33,686 bases of DNA from Planctomycetota bacterium. GTDB lineage: Bacteria; Planctomycetota; Phycisphaerae; Phycisphaerales; SM1A02. The position numbers were made by a program, and so were the translations under genes. The DNA is taken from contig VGYQ01000023.1 of the NCBI GenBank assembly GCA_016872915.1, positions 1 through 33,686 on the forward strand, given 5' to 3'. A model generated the notes under the pieces. That model saw only the letters and a list, made by a program, of their open reading frames with translations. It was not told the origin of the DNA and did no database searches. Shown in pieces: positions 15,826 to 23,460 of this stretch. Every line of letters begins with the position of its first letter. The first letter of the stretch is position 1.

Positions 15826-17376
15826 ATGCGATTCGAGGGCGGCGACGAAAAAGGGATGGATGGGACCTCAATCTGGGATGCACCCACTGGGATCAGGGGT
15901 TGCTTGATCCCCGGAAAACGCCACGCTCCATGGCAACGATCACTTGCACGCGCGCTGCTTCTTACCTGTCTTTTCGGTACCGCACAGTCGCCGCGTGCGG
16001 CAGCAGCTGCCAACACCGACACAAGCACAGGGCAAACCACTGTCCGCGGGGAATTGCAGTATGCGCGCAATCTGTCGCGCGCATTCCGCGAGGTGGCACG
16101 TGCGGCACAAGCAAGCGTGGTATCCATCACCTGCATTGACCGACCTCCCTTCTCCCCGAGTTTCGGGCGCAGCACTGGTCAGCCCAGCATGCCCTCGCCG
16201 CTCAGTCCACAGCGCGCCCCGCGGAGTGGACAAGGGACGGGTGTCATTTACACGGCAGATGGACTGATCATCACCAACCACCATGTCATCGATGGCGCCG
16301 ATGAGGTCCTCGTGACCCTCGATGATGGCCGCGAGCGTGTTGCACGCGTCGTTGGAACTGATCCTGAAACGGATCTTGCGGTTGTGCGTGTCGATGAAAC
16401 TGGGCTGAAGGCAGCGCAGTTTGATACGAGCGACTCAACCGACACGGGTGATTGGGTGCTTGCACTCGGATGCCCATTTGGACTTCGGCAGACTGTGACC
16501 GCGGGCATCGTGAGTGCGAAGGGACGCGATGGCGTCGGGCTTTCAACGCTGGAGGAGTACATCCAAACGGACGCTGCGATCAACCCCGGCAACTCGGGTG
16601 GACCGCTGGTCAACCTCGATGGCAAGGTCGTTGGCATCAACAGCGGTATCGCATCACGTGATGGCGGCAACATGGGTGTCGGCTTTGCGATCCCGGCGCA
16701 TGTTGTGCAGCGCGTCGCTTCAGCACTCGCCACTGGTACGCAGGTCCGCCGTGGATGGCTGGGCGTATCGATGCAGGAACTCGACCGCGAACTTGCCAAG
16801 AGTTTCGGACATGGATCCAACAACGGCGTCCTTGTTGCAGCGGTGTTGCCAGGGACGCCCGCCTCGCGTGCAGGCATTGAAAGTGGCGACATCATCATTG
16901 CCATCGACGGCACGACGGCAGCCACGCCATCGACGATGATGCGCATGATCGCAAGTCGTGAGCCTCAGGCGCGGATCACCTTGGCCCTCCTGCGCGAAGG
17001 TGAGCGAGTGGAGGTGCAGGCCGTGCTCGGTGAACGCCCCAATCAGGGACGTGTGGAGCCTGCCGAGGAACCAGTGGTCATCCCAAGTGCCGCGGAGAAA
17101 CTGGGTATCGATGTGCTCGATCTCGATGCAGACACAGCTGCAGCGCTGCAGACACAGCAGCCTGGCGTGGTGATCGCCTCGACGCTTGATGGCGGTCCTG
17201 CCGCACAGGCTGGAGTGCAGCCAGGCGATGTGATCCGTGAAGTGAATGGATCGGCGGTGCGTACTGTGGCTCAGCTGCAATCGATGCTCGAGCGCGCGGG
17301 GTCGCGTGCAATGATTCGGATCCTTGTCGAACGAGAGGGCAAAACACGCTTCACGATGGTGAAGCCCATGCCCTGA
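15826..17376 (+). CDS. htrA: HtrA/DegP-family periplasmic serine protease with two PDZ domains
   Basis: 516 residues. A 36-residue hydrophilic leader precedes a secretion signal at about 37-60 (SLARALLLTCLFGTAQ, then an Ala-rich cleavage region). The trypsin-like domain has the triad H153 (TNHHVI), D183 (PETDLAVV) and S257 (NPGNSGGPL). PDZ1 covers about 307-400 (RRGWLGVSMQEL, PASRAGIESGDIIIAIDG) and PDZ2 about 425-510 (GPAAQAGVQPGDVIREVNG). Such proteases degrade or refold misfolded envelope proteins. The unusually long leader before the hydrophobic segment is odd but supported by the strong ribosome site; a start at residue 11 is the alternative. The gene is the last of the plus-strand block and is followed by a strong terminator. 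Confidence 0.94.
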   Translation: MRFEGGDEKGMDGTSIWDAPTGIRGCLIPGKRHAPWQRSLARALLLTCLFGTAQSPRAAAAANTDTSTGQTTVRGELQYARNLSRAFREVARAAQASVVSITCIDRPPFSPSFGRSTGQPSMPSPLSPQRAPRSGQGTGVIYTADGLIITNHHVIDGADEVLVTLDDGRERVARVVGTDPETDLAVVRVDETGLKAAQFDTSDSTDTGDWVLALGCPFGLRQTVTAGIVSAKGRDGVGLSTLEEYIQTDAAINPGNSGGPLVNLDGKVVGINSGIASRDGGNMGVGFAIPAHVVQRVASALATGTQVRRGWLGVSMQELDRELAKSFGHGSNNGVLVAAVLPGTPASRAGIESGDIIIAIDGTTAATPSTMMRMIASREPQARITLALLREGERVEVQAVLGERPNQGRVEPAEEPVVIPSAAEKLGIDVLDLDADTAAALQTQQPGVVIASTLDGGPAAQAGVQPGDVIREVNGSAVRTVAQLQSMLERAGSRAMIRILVEREGKTRFTMVKPMP

Positions 17377-17391
17377 GAACGAACATCTTTC

Positions 17392-17435
17392 CCCCGCTCC
17401 GAACGAGCGGGGAACCTGCGAAGCGTTTTCGCGGG
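17392..17435 (+). other. Two tandem hairpins preceding the terminator
   Basis: Hairpin one has perfect 8-bp arms ccccgctc (17392-17399) and gagcgggg (17405-17412) with a 5-base loop. Hairpin two has arms cctgcgaa (17415-17422) and ttcgcggg (17428-17435) with one G-T wobble. Neither has a T-tract. Together with the next hairpin they form a three-stem array just after the HtrA stop, perhaps protecting the mRNA 3' end. Confidence 0.55.
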
Positions 17436-17440
17436 CACCA

Positions 17441-17477
17441 ACCACGGCAGAACGCCCTCTGCCGTGGTCTTCTTTTT
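17441..17477 (+). terminator. Intrinsic terminator after the HtrA gene
   Basis: A perfect 11-bp stem, accacggcaga (17441-17451) against tctgccgtggt (17458-17468), encloses a 6-base loop and is followed by cttcttttt to 17477. It separates the catabolic/housekeeping block from the ebo cluster, whose first ATG is at 17541. Confidence 0.9.
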
Positions 17478-17540
17478 CAATTCGCACGACAGAGATGGGG
17501 GCGACGGCGGTCTTTGCATCGACCTATGCTTTGAGGTCCG

Positions 17541-18674
17541 ATGCAGTTTGACGAGTCATTCCAACTGCCGCTTCATCACCGAGTGATCTTTTCCGCGGCG
17601 CTTCTCGATCCATCGAACCGTGTGCTGCGGGATGTATTGGCAGGAAGCGGCGCGCGAAGAGCGATCGCATTCGTGGATGCCGGTGTGGAGAGCGCTCATC
17701 CACAAGGTGCGCGTGCACTGCAAGCGTGGTTCCATGCACAAGCGTCTGCCGGCCACATGCTGCCCGACCTCTGCAGCGTCGACGTCGTTCCGGGAGGCGA
17801 GGGAGCCAAGAACGACTCCACTGTTGTCGACCAGGTCATTGCCGCGACGGAGCGGCACTCCATCGATCGCAGGAGCTTTGTCATCGCCATTGGTGGTGGC
17901 GCGATGCTGGATGCGGTCGGCCTTGGTGCAACGCTGGCACACCGCGGTGTGCGACTTGTACGCATTCCAACCACCACCCTCGCCATGGACGATGCTGCGA
18001 TGGGTGTGAAAAATGGCATCAACCGATTTGGAAAGAAGAACTATGTCGGTGCGTTCGCCGTACCGTGGGCCGTCCTGTGCGACGAGACCTATCTGGAGAC
18101 ACTCAGCAGTCGCGACTTCCGAGCAGGCTTCAGTGAGGCGGTCAAGATTGCCTGTCTGCGAGATCCATCCCTCCTGACACAGATGGAACGCGATGCGGCA
18201 CGGATTGCTGCGAGAGACATCCGTGTGTCGATGCCGACCATCGTTCGATGCGCACAACTGCATCTGGAACACATCACGCGTGGAGGCGATCCCTTCGAAC
18301 TTCGTGAGGCGCGCCCACTGGACTTTGGGCATTGGTCCGCACACAAGCTGGAGTCGCTGAGTGGATTCACCATACCCCACGGTGAGGCTGTGTCCATCGG
18401 TATCGCACTCGACTGTGCGTATGCGCAGCGCATCGGCTTGCTGCAGGAGGACGACGCGGTGCGTGTGACGGCATGCCTGCGCGCACTGTCTCTGCCTACT
18501 TGGCACCCGCTGCTCGAGAACATCGATGGGCTCCTGCGTGGACTGGAAGATTTCCGCGAGCACCTTGGTGGGGTGCTCACCATCACGCAGCTCACGGCCA
18601 TCGGTGCATCGGTCGATGTCCACGAGATGGATGCGGCCGTACTTCGTGCAGCAGTGCGTTCGCTCGCTCCATAG
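17541..18674 (+). CDS. eboD: EboD: 3-dehydroquinate synthase-like sugar-phosphate cyclase of the Ebo cluster
   Basis: 377 residues. The NAD-binding site is FVIAIGGGAMLDAVG with PTTTLAMDDAAMGVKNG and FGKKNYVGAFAVP. The three metal ligands of the dehydroquinate synthase fold are conserved: E199 (GFSEAVK), H264 (DFGHWSAHK) and H280 (IPHGEAVSIG). DFGHWSAHKLE and the surrounding residues match the EboD group rather than true AroB, and the ebo neighbours confirm this. The substrate is unknown; the family cyclises phosphorylated ketoses. GAGGT five bases before the ATG is a good ribosome site. Transcription presumably starts in the short leader after the terminator (17478-17540), where I see no strong promoter hexamers. 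The stop is 10 bases before the next gene. Confidence 0.92.
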   Translation: MQFDESFQLPLHHRVIFSAALLDPSNRVLRDVLAGSGARRAIAFVDAGVESAHPQGARALQAWFHAQASAGHMLPDLCSVDVVPGGEGAKNDSTVVDQVIAATERHSIDRRSFVIAIGGGAMLDAVGLGATLAHRGVRLVRIPTTTLAMDDAAMGVKNGINRFGKKNYVGAFAVPWAVLCDETYLETLSSRDFRAGFSEAVKIACLRDPSLLTQMERDAARIAARDIRVSMPTIVRCAQLHLEHITRGGDPFELREARPLDFGHWSAHKLESLSGFTIPHGEAVSIGIALDCAYAQRIGLLQEDDAVRVTACLRALSLPTWHPLLENIDGLLRGLEDFREHLGGVLTITQLTAIGASVDVHEMDAAVLRAAVRSLAP

Positions 18675-18684
18675 GATGCATGGC

Positions 18685-18993
18685 ATGTCGATCCCGCTGA
18701 AGGCACGCGAAGTCGCAGACCGCTACTTCCTTGAGCACCGCGCAAAGGTGCTTGATCTTGCCGCATTTCTTGACCGTTACGACCGAGCTGCGCAGGCGGG
18801 CGGTGAACCCACCACCGATCGCAGTGAAGATGTTCGGATGCGCGCCATGGTGGCCGCGATTCGCCAGCTCGTGGATGGCCAGCCCGATCGAGCACGCCGC
18901 GTGCTCGAACTGTGGAGCGATCATTCGACGGAACCGATTGACCGGGCGCCCATGAAGGGTGCCATCGGAGCTGCCCCACTCCAGGACCGCTGA
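18685..18993 (+). CDS. Small helical protein of unknown function inside the ebo cluster
   Basis: 102 residues from ATG 18685 (MSIPLKAREVADRYF). An alternative ATG at 18676 adds three residues. AGGA eight bases before 18685 supports the chosen start. The sequence is charged and predicted mostly helical: ADRYFLEHRAKVLDLAAFLDR, an acidic and Arg-rich middle (TTDRSEDVRMRAM), a second helix around IRQLVDGQPDRARRVLEL, and an ordered-looking C-terminus SDHSTEPIDRAPMKGAIGAA. There is no signal peptide, Cys motif or membrane segment. I do not recognise a family. It lies between eboD (10 bases) and eboB (3 bases), so it is co-translated with them and is likely part of the system. It is too short and unlike EboA to be called that. 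Confidence 0.75.
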   Translation: MSIPLKAREVADRYFLEHRAKVLDLAAFLDRYDRAAQAGGEPTTDRSEDVRMRAMVAAIRQLVDGQPDRARRVLELWSDHSTEPIDRAPMKGAIGAAPLQDR

Positions 18994-18996
18994 CGC

Positions 18997-19797
18997 ATGT
19001 ACATCGATCCGCACATCCACATGGTCTCGCGCACAACCGACGACTATCGGGCGATGGCGCTCGCAGGTTGCGTGGCGATCACAGAGCCCGCCTTCTGGGC
19101 TGGGTACGACCGATCAAGCGCACAAGGCTTCGTTGACTACTTCCGCCTGCTCACGGATACCGAACCTCGCCGCGCTGCTCAATTCGGCATCCGCCATCAC
19201 ACGTGGCTCTGCATCAATCCGAAGGAAAGTGAAGACATTGGTCTCGCGCGTGAGGTACTTGCAGAGATTCCCTCTTTCCTTGATCGTCCAAATGTGCTCG
19301 GCATCGGGGAGATTGGACTGAACAAAAACTCGCGCAACGAATTGACGGTGCTGCATGAGCACATCGCACTTGCAGCAAAGCATCAACTGATGATTCTCGT
19401 TCATACGCCGCATTTGGAGGACAAGTTGAAGGGAACGCGCCTCATCATGGATGCGATTCGTGAACATGGCATCGACCCAGGCCGAGTGCTCATCGATCAT
19501 GTCGAGGAACACACGGTTGGCGAAGTACTGCGGCGCGGTTTCTGGGCGGGCATGACGCTGTACCCGGACACGAAGTGCACGCCGCAGCGCGCAGTCGACA
19601 TCTTTGAGATGCATGGCACGGAGCGACTCTGGATCAACTCGGCCGCTGACTGGGGGGTGAGCGATCCACTGGCCGTCCCCAAGTGCCAACAAGAGATGCG
19701 CGGGCGCGGACATCTGGAGGCGGCTGTCCGCAAGGTCTCATTCGAAAACCCCTTTCGATTTCTCTCGCAGTCTGGTCGCTTCTCGACAGGCCGCTGA
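18997..19797 (+). CDS. eboB: EboB: TatD-family metal-dependent hydrolase of the Ebo cluster
   Basis: 266 residues. TIM-barrel amidohydrolase metal ligands are all visible: the HxH at H6 and H8 (YIDPHIHM), E105 (IGEIGLN), H136 (LVHTPH), H168 (LIDHVEE) and D218 (NSAADWG). TatD relatives are nucleases or small-molecule hydrolases; the Ebo member's substrate is unknown. The barrel is complete and close to the usual family length. It follows the small unknown gene by 3 bases and ends 8 bases before the stop of the convergent oxidoreductase gene, where the plus-strand ebo genes are interrupted until 23457. No terminator hairpin is seen in the 8-base gap. Confidence 0.9.
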   Translation: MYIDPHIHMVSRTTDDYRAMALAGCVAITEPAFWAGYDRSSAQGFVDYFRLLTDTEPRRAAQFGIRHHTWLCINPKESEDIGLAREVLAEIPSFLDRPNVLGIGEIGLNKNSRNELTVLHEHIALAAKHQLMILVHTPHLEDKLKGTRLIMDAIREHGIDPGRVLIDHVEEHTVGEVLRRGFWAGMTLYPDTKCTPQRAVDIFEMHGTERLWINSAADWGVSDPLAVPKCQQEMRGRGHLEAAVRKVSFENPFRFLSQSGRFSTGR

Positions 19798-19805
19798 CCT
19801 CTAGG

Positions 19806-21362
19806 TCACTGCACGCCAAGATCCTTCAGGACGCGCACGGCACAGTTATGTCCCGCTGCTCCGATCACGGAGCCCGCAGGATGACATCCGGCACTGCATG
19901 CATACAGACCTTGAACGCCGGCGGAGTACGGCATGCGCTGATCGAAGCCAAACGTATTGTCGACATGATGGATGTGGCCGTGCGTGATCCCGATCTCCTG
20001 CTCGATCTTCGGCGGAGTCAGTACTGCGGTATCCACGACCTGCGCTGAAAGTCCTGGGCAGAATCGTTCGGCAACAGAAATCAGATGGCGCACATAGGAC
20101 TCCTCATGATCCGCCCACGATCCGTTTCGCAGACGATTGGGAACCCATTGGATGAAAAATGCGGCATTGTGATGTCCCTCCGGATCGCGCAGCGATGGGT
20201 CCACCTGTGTGTGGATGTACCACTCGATGGTCGGGAATTCAGGCAGCTCACCGCGCATCGCCTGATCGAAGCCAGCGCGAATCTCCGCGATGGGATCGCT
20301 CCCCTGCGGCAGCAAGTGCATGGTGCCGCGGTGCTGACCGCGTTCTTCTGGCAGACAGCGAAACACAGGCAGGCCACGCAGTGCCATATTGATCTTCATG
20401 GTCGTGCCAGGTCGCTCAAATCCATCGATACGAGTATTCAGCGCATCGGGAATCGCTGCCCGGCCGACGAGCGCCCGAAGGCGAAAGGGATCTGCGCCAC
20501 TGATTACGCAGCGCGTACGAATGTGCCGACCATCCGCCAACACCACTCCATCAACAAGGCCACTCTGCAGCGAGATACGTTCCACGGGCGTGCCCGTCTC
20601 GATCGTTGCACCGTGCGCTTGCGCCGCGTTGGCGAACGCCCGTGCGATCGCTCCCATCCCGCCACGAGCGACCATCCATGTGCCGTCACTGCCTGGCCAT
20701 CGACACATGTTGTGAACAAGAAAGTTCATCCCCGTACCGGGCGTGCCGAAACTTCCGCAAAGACCCGAGAACCCATCGGTCACTGCATACATCGCCATGA
20801 GCAACTGACTCTGGAACCCGAAGCGAGCGAGGTAGTCCTCAACCTTTCCGTGGACAAGGTCCAAGAACACGTGCTGCAGCGATGGTCGTATCCACCGTGC
20901 CGCAGTCGCCTCCGCCGAGAGCGGTTCCTCCAGCCAACTTGGCGCGAGATCGTCGCGCAGTTGACTGATCTCCTCGGCAAGCGCACGGTTCGCCCGCCAA
21001 TCCGCTTCCGAGAACATGGCCAGGAACTGGCTGCGCATCGCATCGTGGTCGGTGCCGAAGAGCAGAAAGCGACCATCCAGCATCGGCAAGAAATAGTGCG
21101 GGTCGCGTCGGATGACCTCCAATTTCACCCCCGTGCGCTGCTCGATCTCGGGAGGCATCAGACCAAGCAGATACGAGGCCGTTGATGTCGCAAGACGAGG
21201 GACCTTGCGAAAGGGCCGTTCCGTTCTCGTCGCACCACCGATGATCGCTCGCCCCTCGATCACATGCACCCGGAGTCCGGCCCGAGCGAGCATCGTTGCA
21301 GCCACCAACCCATTGTGTCCTGCACCGACAATGACCACATCTGATTGCGGGTGTGTGTTCAC
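19806..21362 (-). CDS. FAD-dependent oxidoreductase, PYROXD2/phytoene desaturase-like
   Basis: 518 residues from GTG 21362 (VNTHPQSDVVIVGAG). The FAD-binding Rossmann motif is VVIVGAGHNGLVAATMLARAG with ATRTERPFRKV after it; the middle has GSFGTPGTGMNFLVHNM and WMVARGGMGAIARAFANAA; the C-terminal FAD-closing motif is YACSAGCHPAGSVIGAAGHN. This is the COG1233 group, closer to PYROXD2-type proteins than to carotenoid desaturases with known substrates. Its GTG overlaps the stop of the upstream membrane-protein gene as GTGA, so they are coupled. The frame is open far upstream but that reading has no homology-like content. Sitting inside an ebo cluster that makes or moves an unknown metabolite, it could oxidise that compound; this is inference. 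Confidence 0.88.
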   Translation of the reverse strand: MNTHPQSDVVIVGAGHNGLVAATMLARAGLRVHVIEGRAIIGGATRTERPFRKVPRLATSTASYLLGLMPPEIEQRTGVKLEVIRRDPHYFLPMLDGRFLLFGTDHDAMRSQFLAMFSEADWRANRALAEEISQLRDDLAPSWLEEPLSAEATAARWIRPSLQHVFLDLVHGKVEDYLARFGFQSQLLMAMYAVTDGFSGLCGSFGTPGTGMNFLVHNMCRWPGSDGTWMVARGGMGAIARAFANAAQAHGATIETGTPVERISLQSGLVDGVVLADGRHIRTRCVISGADPFRLRALVGRAAIPDALNTRIDGFERPGTTMKINMALRGLPVFRCLPEERGQHRGTMHLLPQGSDPIAEIRAGFDQAMRGELPEFPTIEWYIHTQVDPSLRDPEGHHNAAFFIQWVPNRLRNGSWADHEESYVRHLISVAERFCPGLSAQVVDTAVLTPPKIEQEIGITHGHIHHVDNTFGFDQRMPYSAGVQGLYACSAGCHPAGSVIGAAGHNCAVRVLKDLGVQ

Positions 21363-21799
21363 GCCGACTCCGAATGAGCTGGCTTCACTGTGTTGGTGCG
21401 TCGATGCAACGCACGCGGCGAGTGCGTCCCAACGACTGCCGATATGCCGCCCACGATTGATGCGAGCACTGCAATCCAAAACGGTGTTGCGCTGATCGCG
21501 CCACTTGTGCGCGCAGCAAGGAGCCCGATGGCAGCCGTCGAAAACAGCAGGCCTGCGAGCAGATAACCGCACACCCGACCGCCACCCCACCAGACGGCTG
21601 CGAATCCGCCGCACCATGCGCTTGCTGCTGAGACCACGAGAACGACGACGACCTGCGAAAGCGACGACGCATCATTCGCGCGTATGTCCCAGAACCTTGG
21701 CCCGAGCGTGAGATCCACGAGCGTTGAGAGAAACATCACCGTCACAACGACTGCCGCGTAGCCGAGCGCAATGCCGAGCAAAAGACGAAAAATTCGCAC
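21359..21799 (-). CDS. Small four-helix membrane protein, unknown function
   Basis: 146 residues from GTG 21799 (MRIFRLLLGIALGYAAVVV). Four hydrophobic segments are visible: about 4-26, 47-70 (SLSQVVVVLVVSAASAWCGGFAAVWW), 74-92 (CGYLLAGLLFSTAAIGLLAA) and 104-122 (PFWIAVLASIVGGISAVVG), followed by a short basic cytosolic-type tail. I do not recognise a family. It overlaps the oxidoreductase gene by four bases and is first in this two-gene minus-strand unit, divergent from the SIMPL gene across about 114 bases. Confidence 0.75.
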   Translation of the reverse strand: MRIFRLLLGIALGYAAVVVTVMFLSTLVDLTLGPRFWDIRANDASSLSQVVVVLVVSAASAWCGGFAAVWWGGGRVCGYLLAGLLFSTAAIGLLAARTSGAISATPFWIAVLASIVGGISAVVGTHSPRALHRRTNTVKPAHSESA

Positions 21800-21913
21800 G
21801 TCGACACTTTACAAGCGCAAAGCCACTTCTAGCCTCATCGGTCCAGCGCGGTGCACGGAAGCCCGCGCCATTCGCACAACCTGCAGAATGATCCTGCAGC
21901 ACGGAGGCTCATC

Positions 21914-22714
21914 ATGACATCGCTCCCCTCATCGTCCGCTTCGCCGTCCACGAAGGAATCGATCGCACCAACAAAGTCGCAGGGCATCGGGTGGGGAATG
22001 TTCCTGCTCGGCGGATCGCTTGCTGTCGGACTTGTGCTGGCATCTCAATCACTCGGTAATGCGATCGCGCACTTCAATGACACGGCTGCGCCGATTGATG
22101 TGCGCGGTGTCGCGGCGCGCGATGTGGTTTCAGACCGGGCATCGTGGAACGCCACAATCTTTGCTCGTGGCAAGACGCTTCCCGAGGCGTTTGAGATTCA
22201 GCAGCGTTCCACGGCTGCGTTGACTTCAGTGCTGACCGCATCGGTGCTCGCAAAGGACACGATCGAAATCTCCGAAATCGACACGACGCGCATCTACCAA
22301 AAGACTGCTGACGGCAAGGACACTAATACGGTCGAGTCGTATGTGTTGAACCAACGCGTCCGCGTCTTGAGCGACAACGTGAACGCTATTGCCGAGATAT
22401 CCCGCGGCTGCACGAACCTCATCAAGAATGGCATCGAGATCGAATCTCACTCGCCATCGTTCTGGGTGTCATCGCTTGAAACGCTCAAACTTCAACTGCT
22501 TCGTGAGGCAACCGAGAACGCTGCCGAGCGGGCAAGGTTGTTGGCGGCAGGATCAAGCAAGGGAGTTGGCGCACTGCTCGATGCTTCGCAAGGGGTCTTT
22601 CAAATCGTGCCGCAGGGATCCACAAGTGTCAGTGACTATGGCTACAGCGACACCACCGCGATCCGAAAGAGCGTCCGTGCCACCGTTTCGCTCCGCTACG
22701 CGATCGCCCAGTGA
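21914..22714 (+). CDS. SIMPL-domain (DUF541) protein, membrane anchored
   Basis: 266 residues from ATG 21914 (MTSLPSSSASPSTK), supported by GGAGG seven bases upstream. A Ser/Thr-rich cytosolic tail leads to one transmembrane helix at about 26-46, then an extracytoplasmic SIMPL domain (about 58-266) with IDVRGVAARDVVSDRASW near its start and ISEIDTTRIYQKTADGK, LNQRVRVLSDNVNAI and ATENAAERARLLAAGSSK. These proteins occur in oligomeric envelope assemblies of unclear role. A longer start at 21851 would include the ribosome site region and is rejected. The stop overlaps a possible GTG start (22711) for the amidotransferase gene. Confidence 0.87.
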   Translation: MTSLPSSSASPSTKESIAPTKSQGIGWGMFLLGGSLAVGLVLASQSLGNAIAHFNDTAAPIDVRGVAARDVVSDRASWNATIFARGKTLPEAFEIQQRSTAALTSVLTASVLAKDTIEISEIDTTRIYQKTADGKDTNTVESYVLNQRVRVLSDNVNAIAEISRGCTNLIKNGIEIESHSPSFWVSSLETLKLQLLREATENAAERARLLAAGSSKGVGALLDASQGVFQIVPQGSTSVSDYGYSDTTAIRKSVRATVSLRYAIAQ

Positions 22715-22757
22715 TTTCAGCCCACATCGATGACGGGCGGGTGCGGAGGGCGATGAT

Positions 22758-22772
22758 CGACCATAATGGTCG
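22758..22772. promoter_or_regulatory. Perfect 15-base palindrome at the start of the amidotransferase-eboE-eboC genes
   Basis: cgaccat-a-atggtcg has 7-bp perfect arms around a single base and ends one base before ATG 22774. Its position at the head of a three-gene overlapping unit suits an operator, or a promoter-overlapping site. If translation starts upstream at 22711 or 22753 it would instead be coding. Confidence 0.4.
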
Positions 22773-22773
22773 G

Positions 22774-23460
22774 ATGCACCCGCCTGTCATCGGTATTACC
22801 GCCAACTTGGTGCGCGATCCACAGGGACGACTGCGCCATGAAGTGAAGCAGACCTATCTCGATGCGATCATCCGAACGGGTGGCGTTCCCATTCTTCTGC
22901 CCGCAATCGCTGAGATCCGCGCCACGCTGCTGAAGCGCTGCGATGGCATCGTGATCACAGGTGGTGATGACATCGATGTCCGTCCCTTTGGTGTCGCTCT
23001 CCATCCAGAGGCACAAGTGATGGAACCGGCACGGCAGGAGGCGGAGTTCGCGCTGCTTCGCGCACTCGACGCGCAACCAGAACGACCCGTGCTTGGCATC
23101 TGCCTTGGCATGCAACTCATGGGTGTGCACGCGGGCTGTCCACTGATCCAGCATTTGCACGACGTCAAGCCTGATGCCGACCGTCACAGGTTCGACCATA
23201 TCCACACGGTCGAAAGTGCACTCGGCAGTGGTCCAGTCGCGAGTTGGCATCATCAGGCCCTCGCAGCCCCTGGACCGTTTGATGCGATCGGGTGGAGTGA
23301 TGACGGCGTTCTCGAAGCGATCCGATCCCCAAAGCGCCCCTTCTATGTGGGCGTGCAGTGGCACCCTGAACGGACGGCAGATGCCACCATGGGCGATGGC
23401 ATTGTTGCCCAGTTGGTACACGCCGCACGCGAGCACGCCAACACTTCGGTCATGCAATGA
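22774..23460 (+). CDS. Class I glutamine amidotransferase-like protein (peptidase C26, gamma-glutamyl-GABA hydrolase type)
   Basis: 228 residues from ATG 22774 (MHPPVIGITANL), the normal start context of the family. The catalytic triad is C110 in GICLGMQLMG, and H197 and E199 in GVQWHPERT. GGVPILLPAI and ITGGDDIDVRPFG are typical of PuuD/peptidase C26 proteins that cleave gamma-glutamyl amides. Alternative starts are ATG 22753, with GGAGGG placed too close, and GTG 22711, overlapping the SIMPL stop; these add 7 and 21 residues without homology. The stop overlaps eboE as ATGA (23457-23460), so it is coupled to the ebo genes. A role in trimming a gamma-glutamyl group from an Ebo intermediate is attractive speculation. 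Confidence 0.88.
   Translation: MHPPVIGITANLVRDPQGRLRHEVKQTYLDAIIRTGGVPILLPAIAEIRATLLKRCDGIVITGGDDIDVRPFGVALHPEAQVMEPARQEAEFALLRALDAQPERPVLGICLGMQLMGVHAGCPLIQHLHDVKPDADRHRFDHIHTVESALGSGPVASWHHQALAAPGPFDAIGWSDDGVLEAIRSPKRPFYVGVQWHPERTADATMGDGIVAQLVHAAREHANTSVMQ

Noticed and set aside
18685-18993. Calling the small gene EboA
   Set aside because: It is much shorter than EboA as I know it and shares no motif that I can see; left as unknown.
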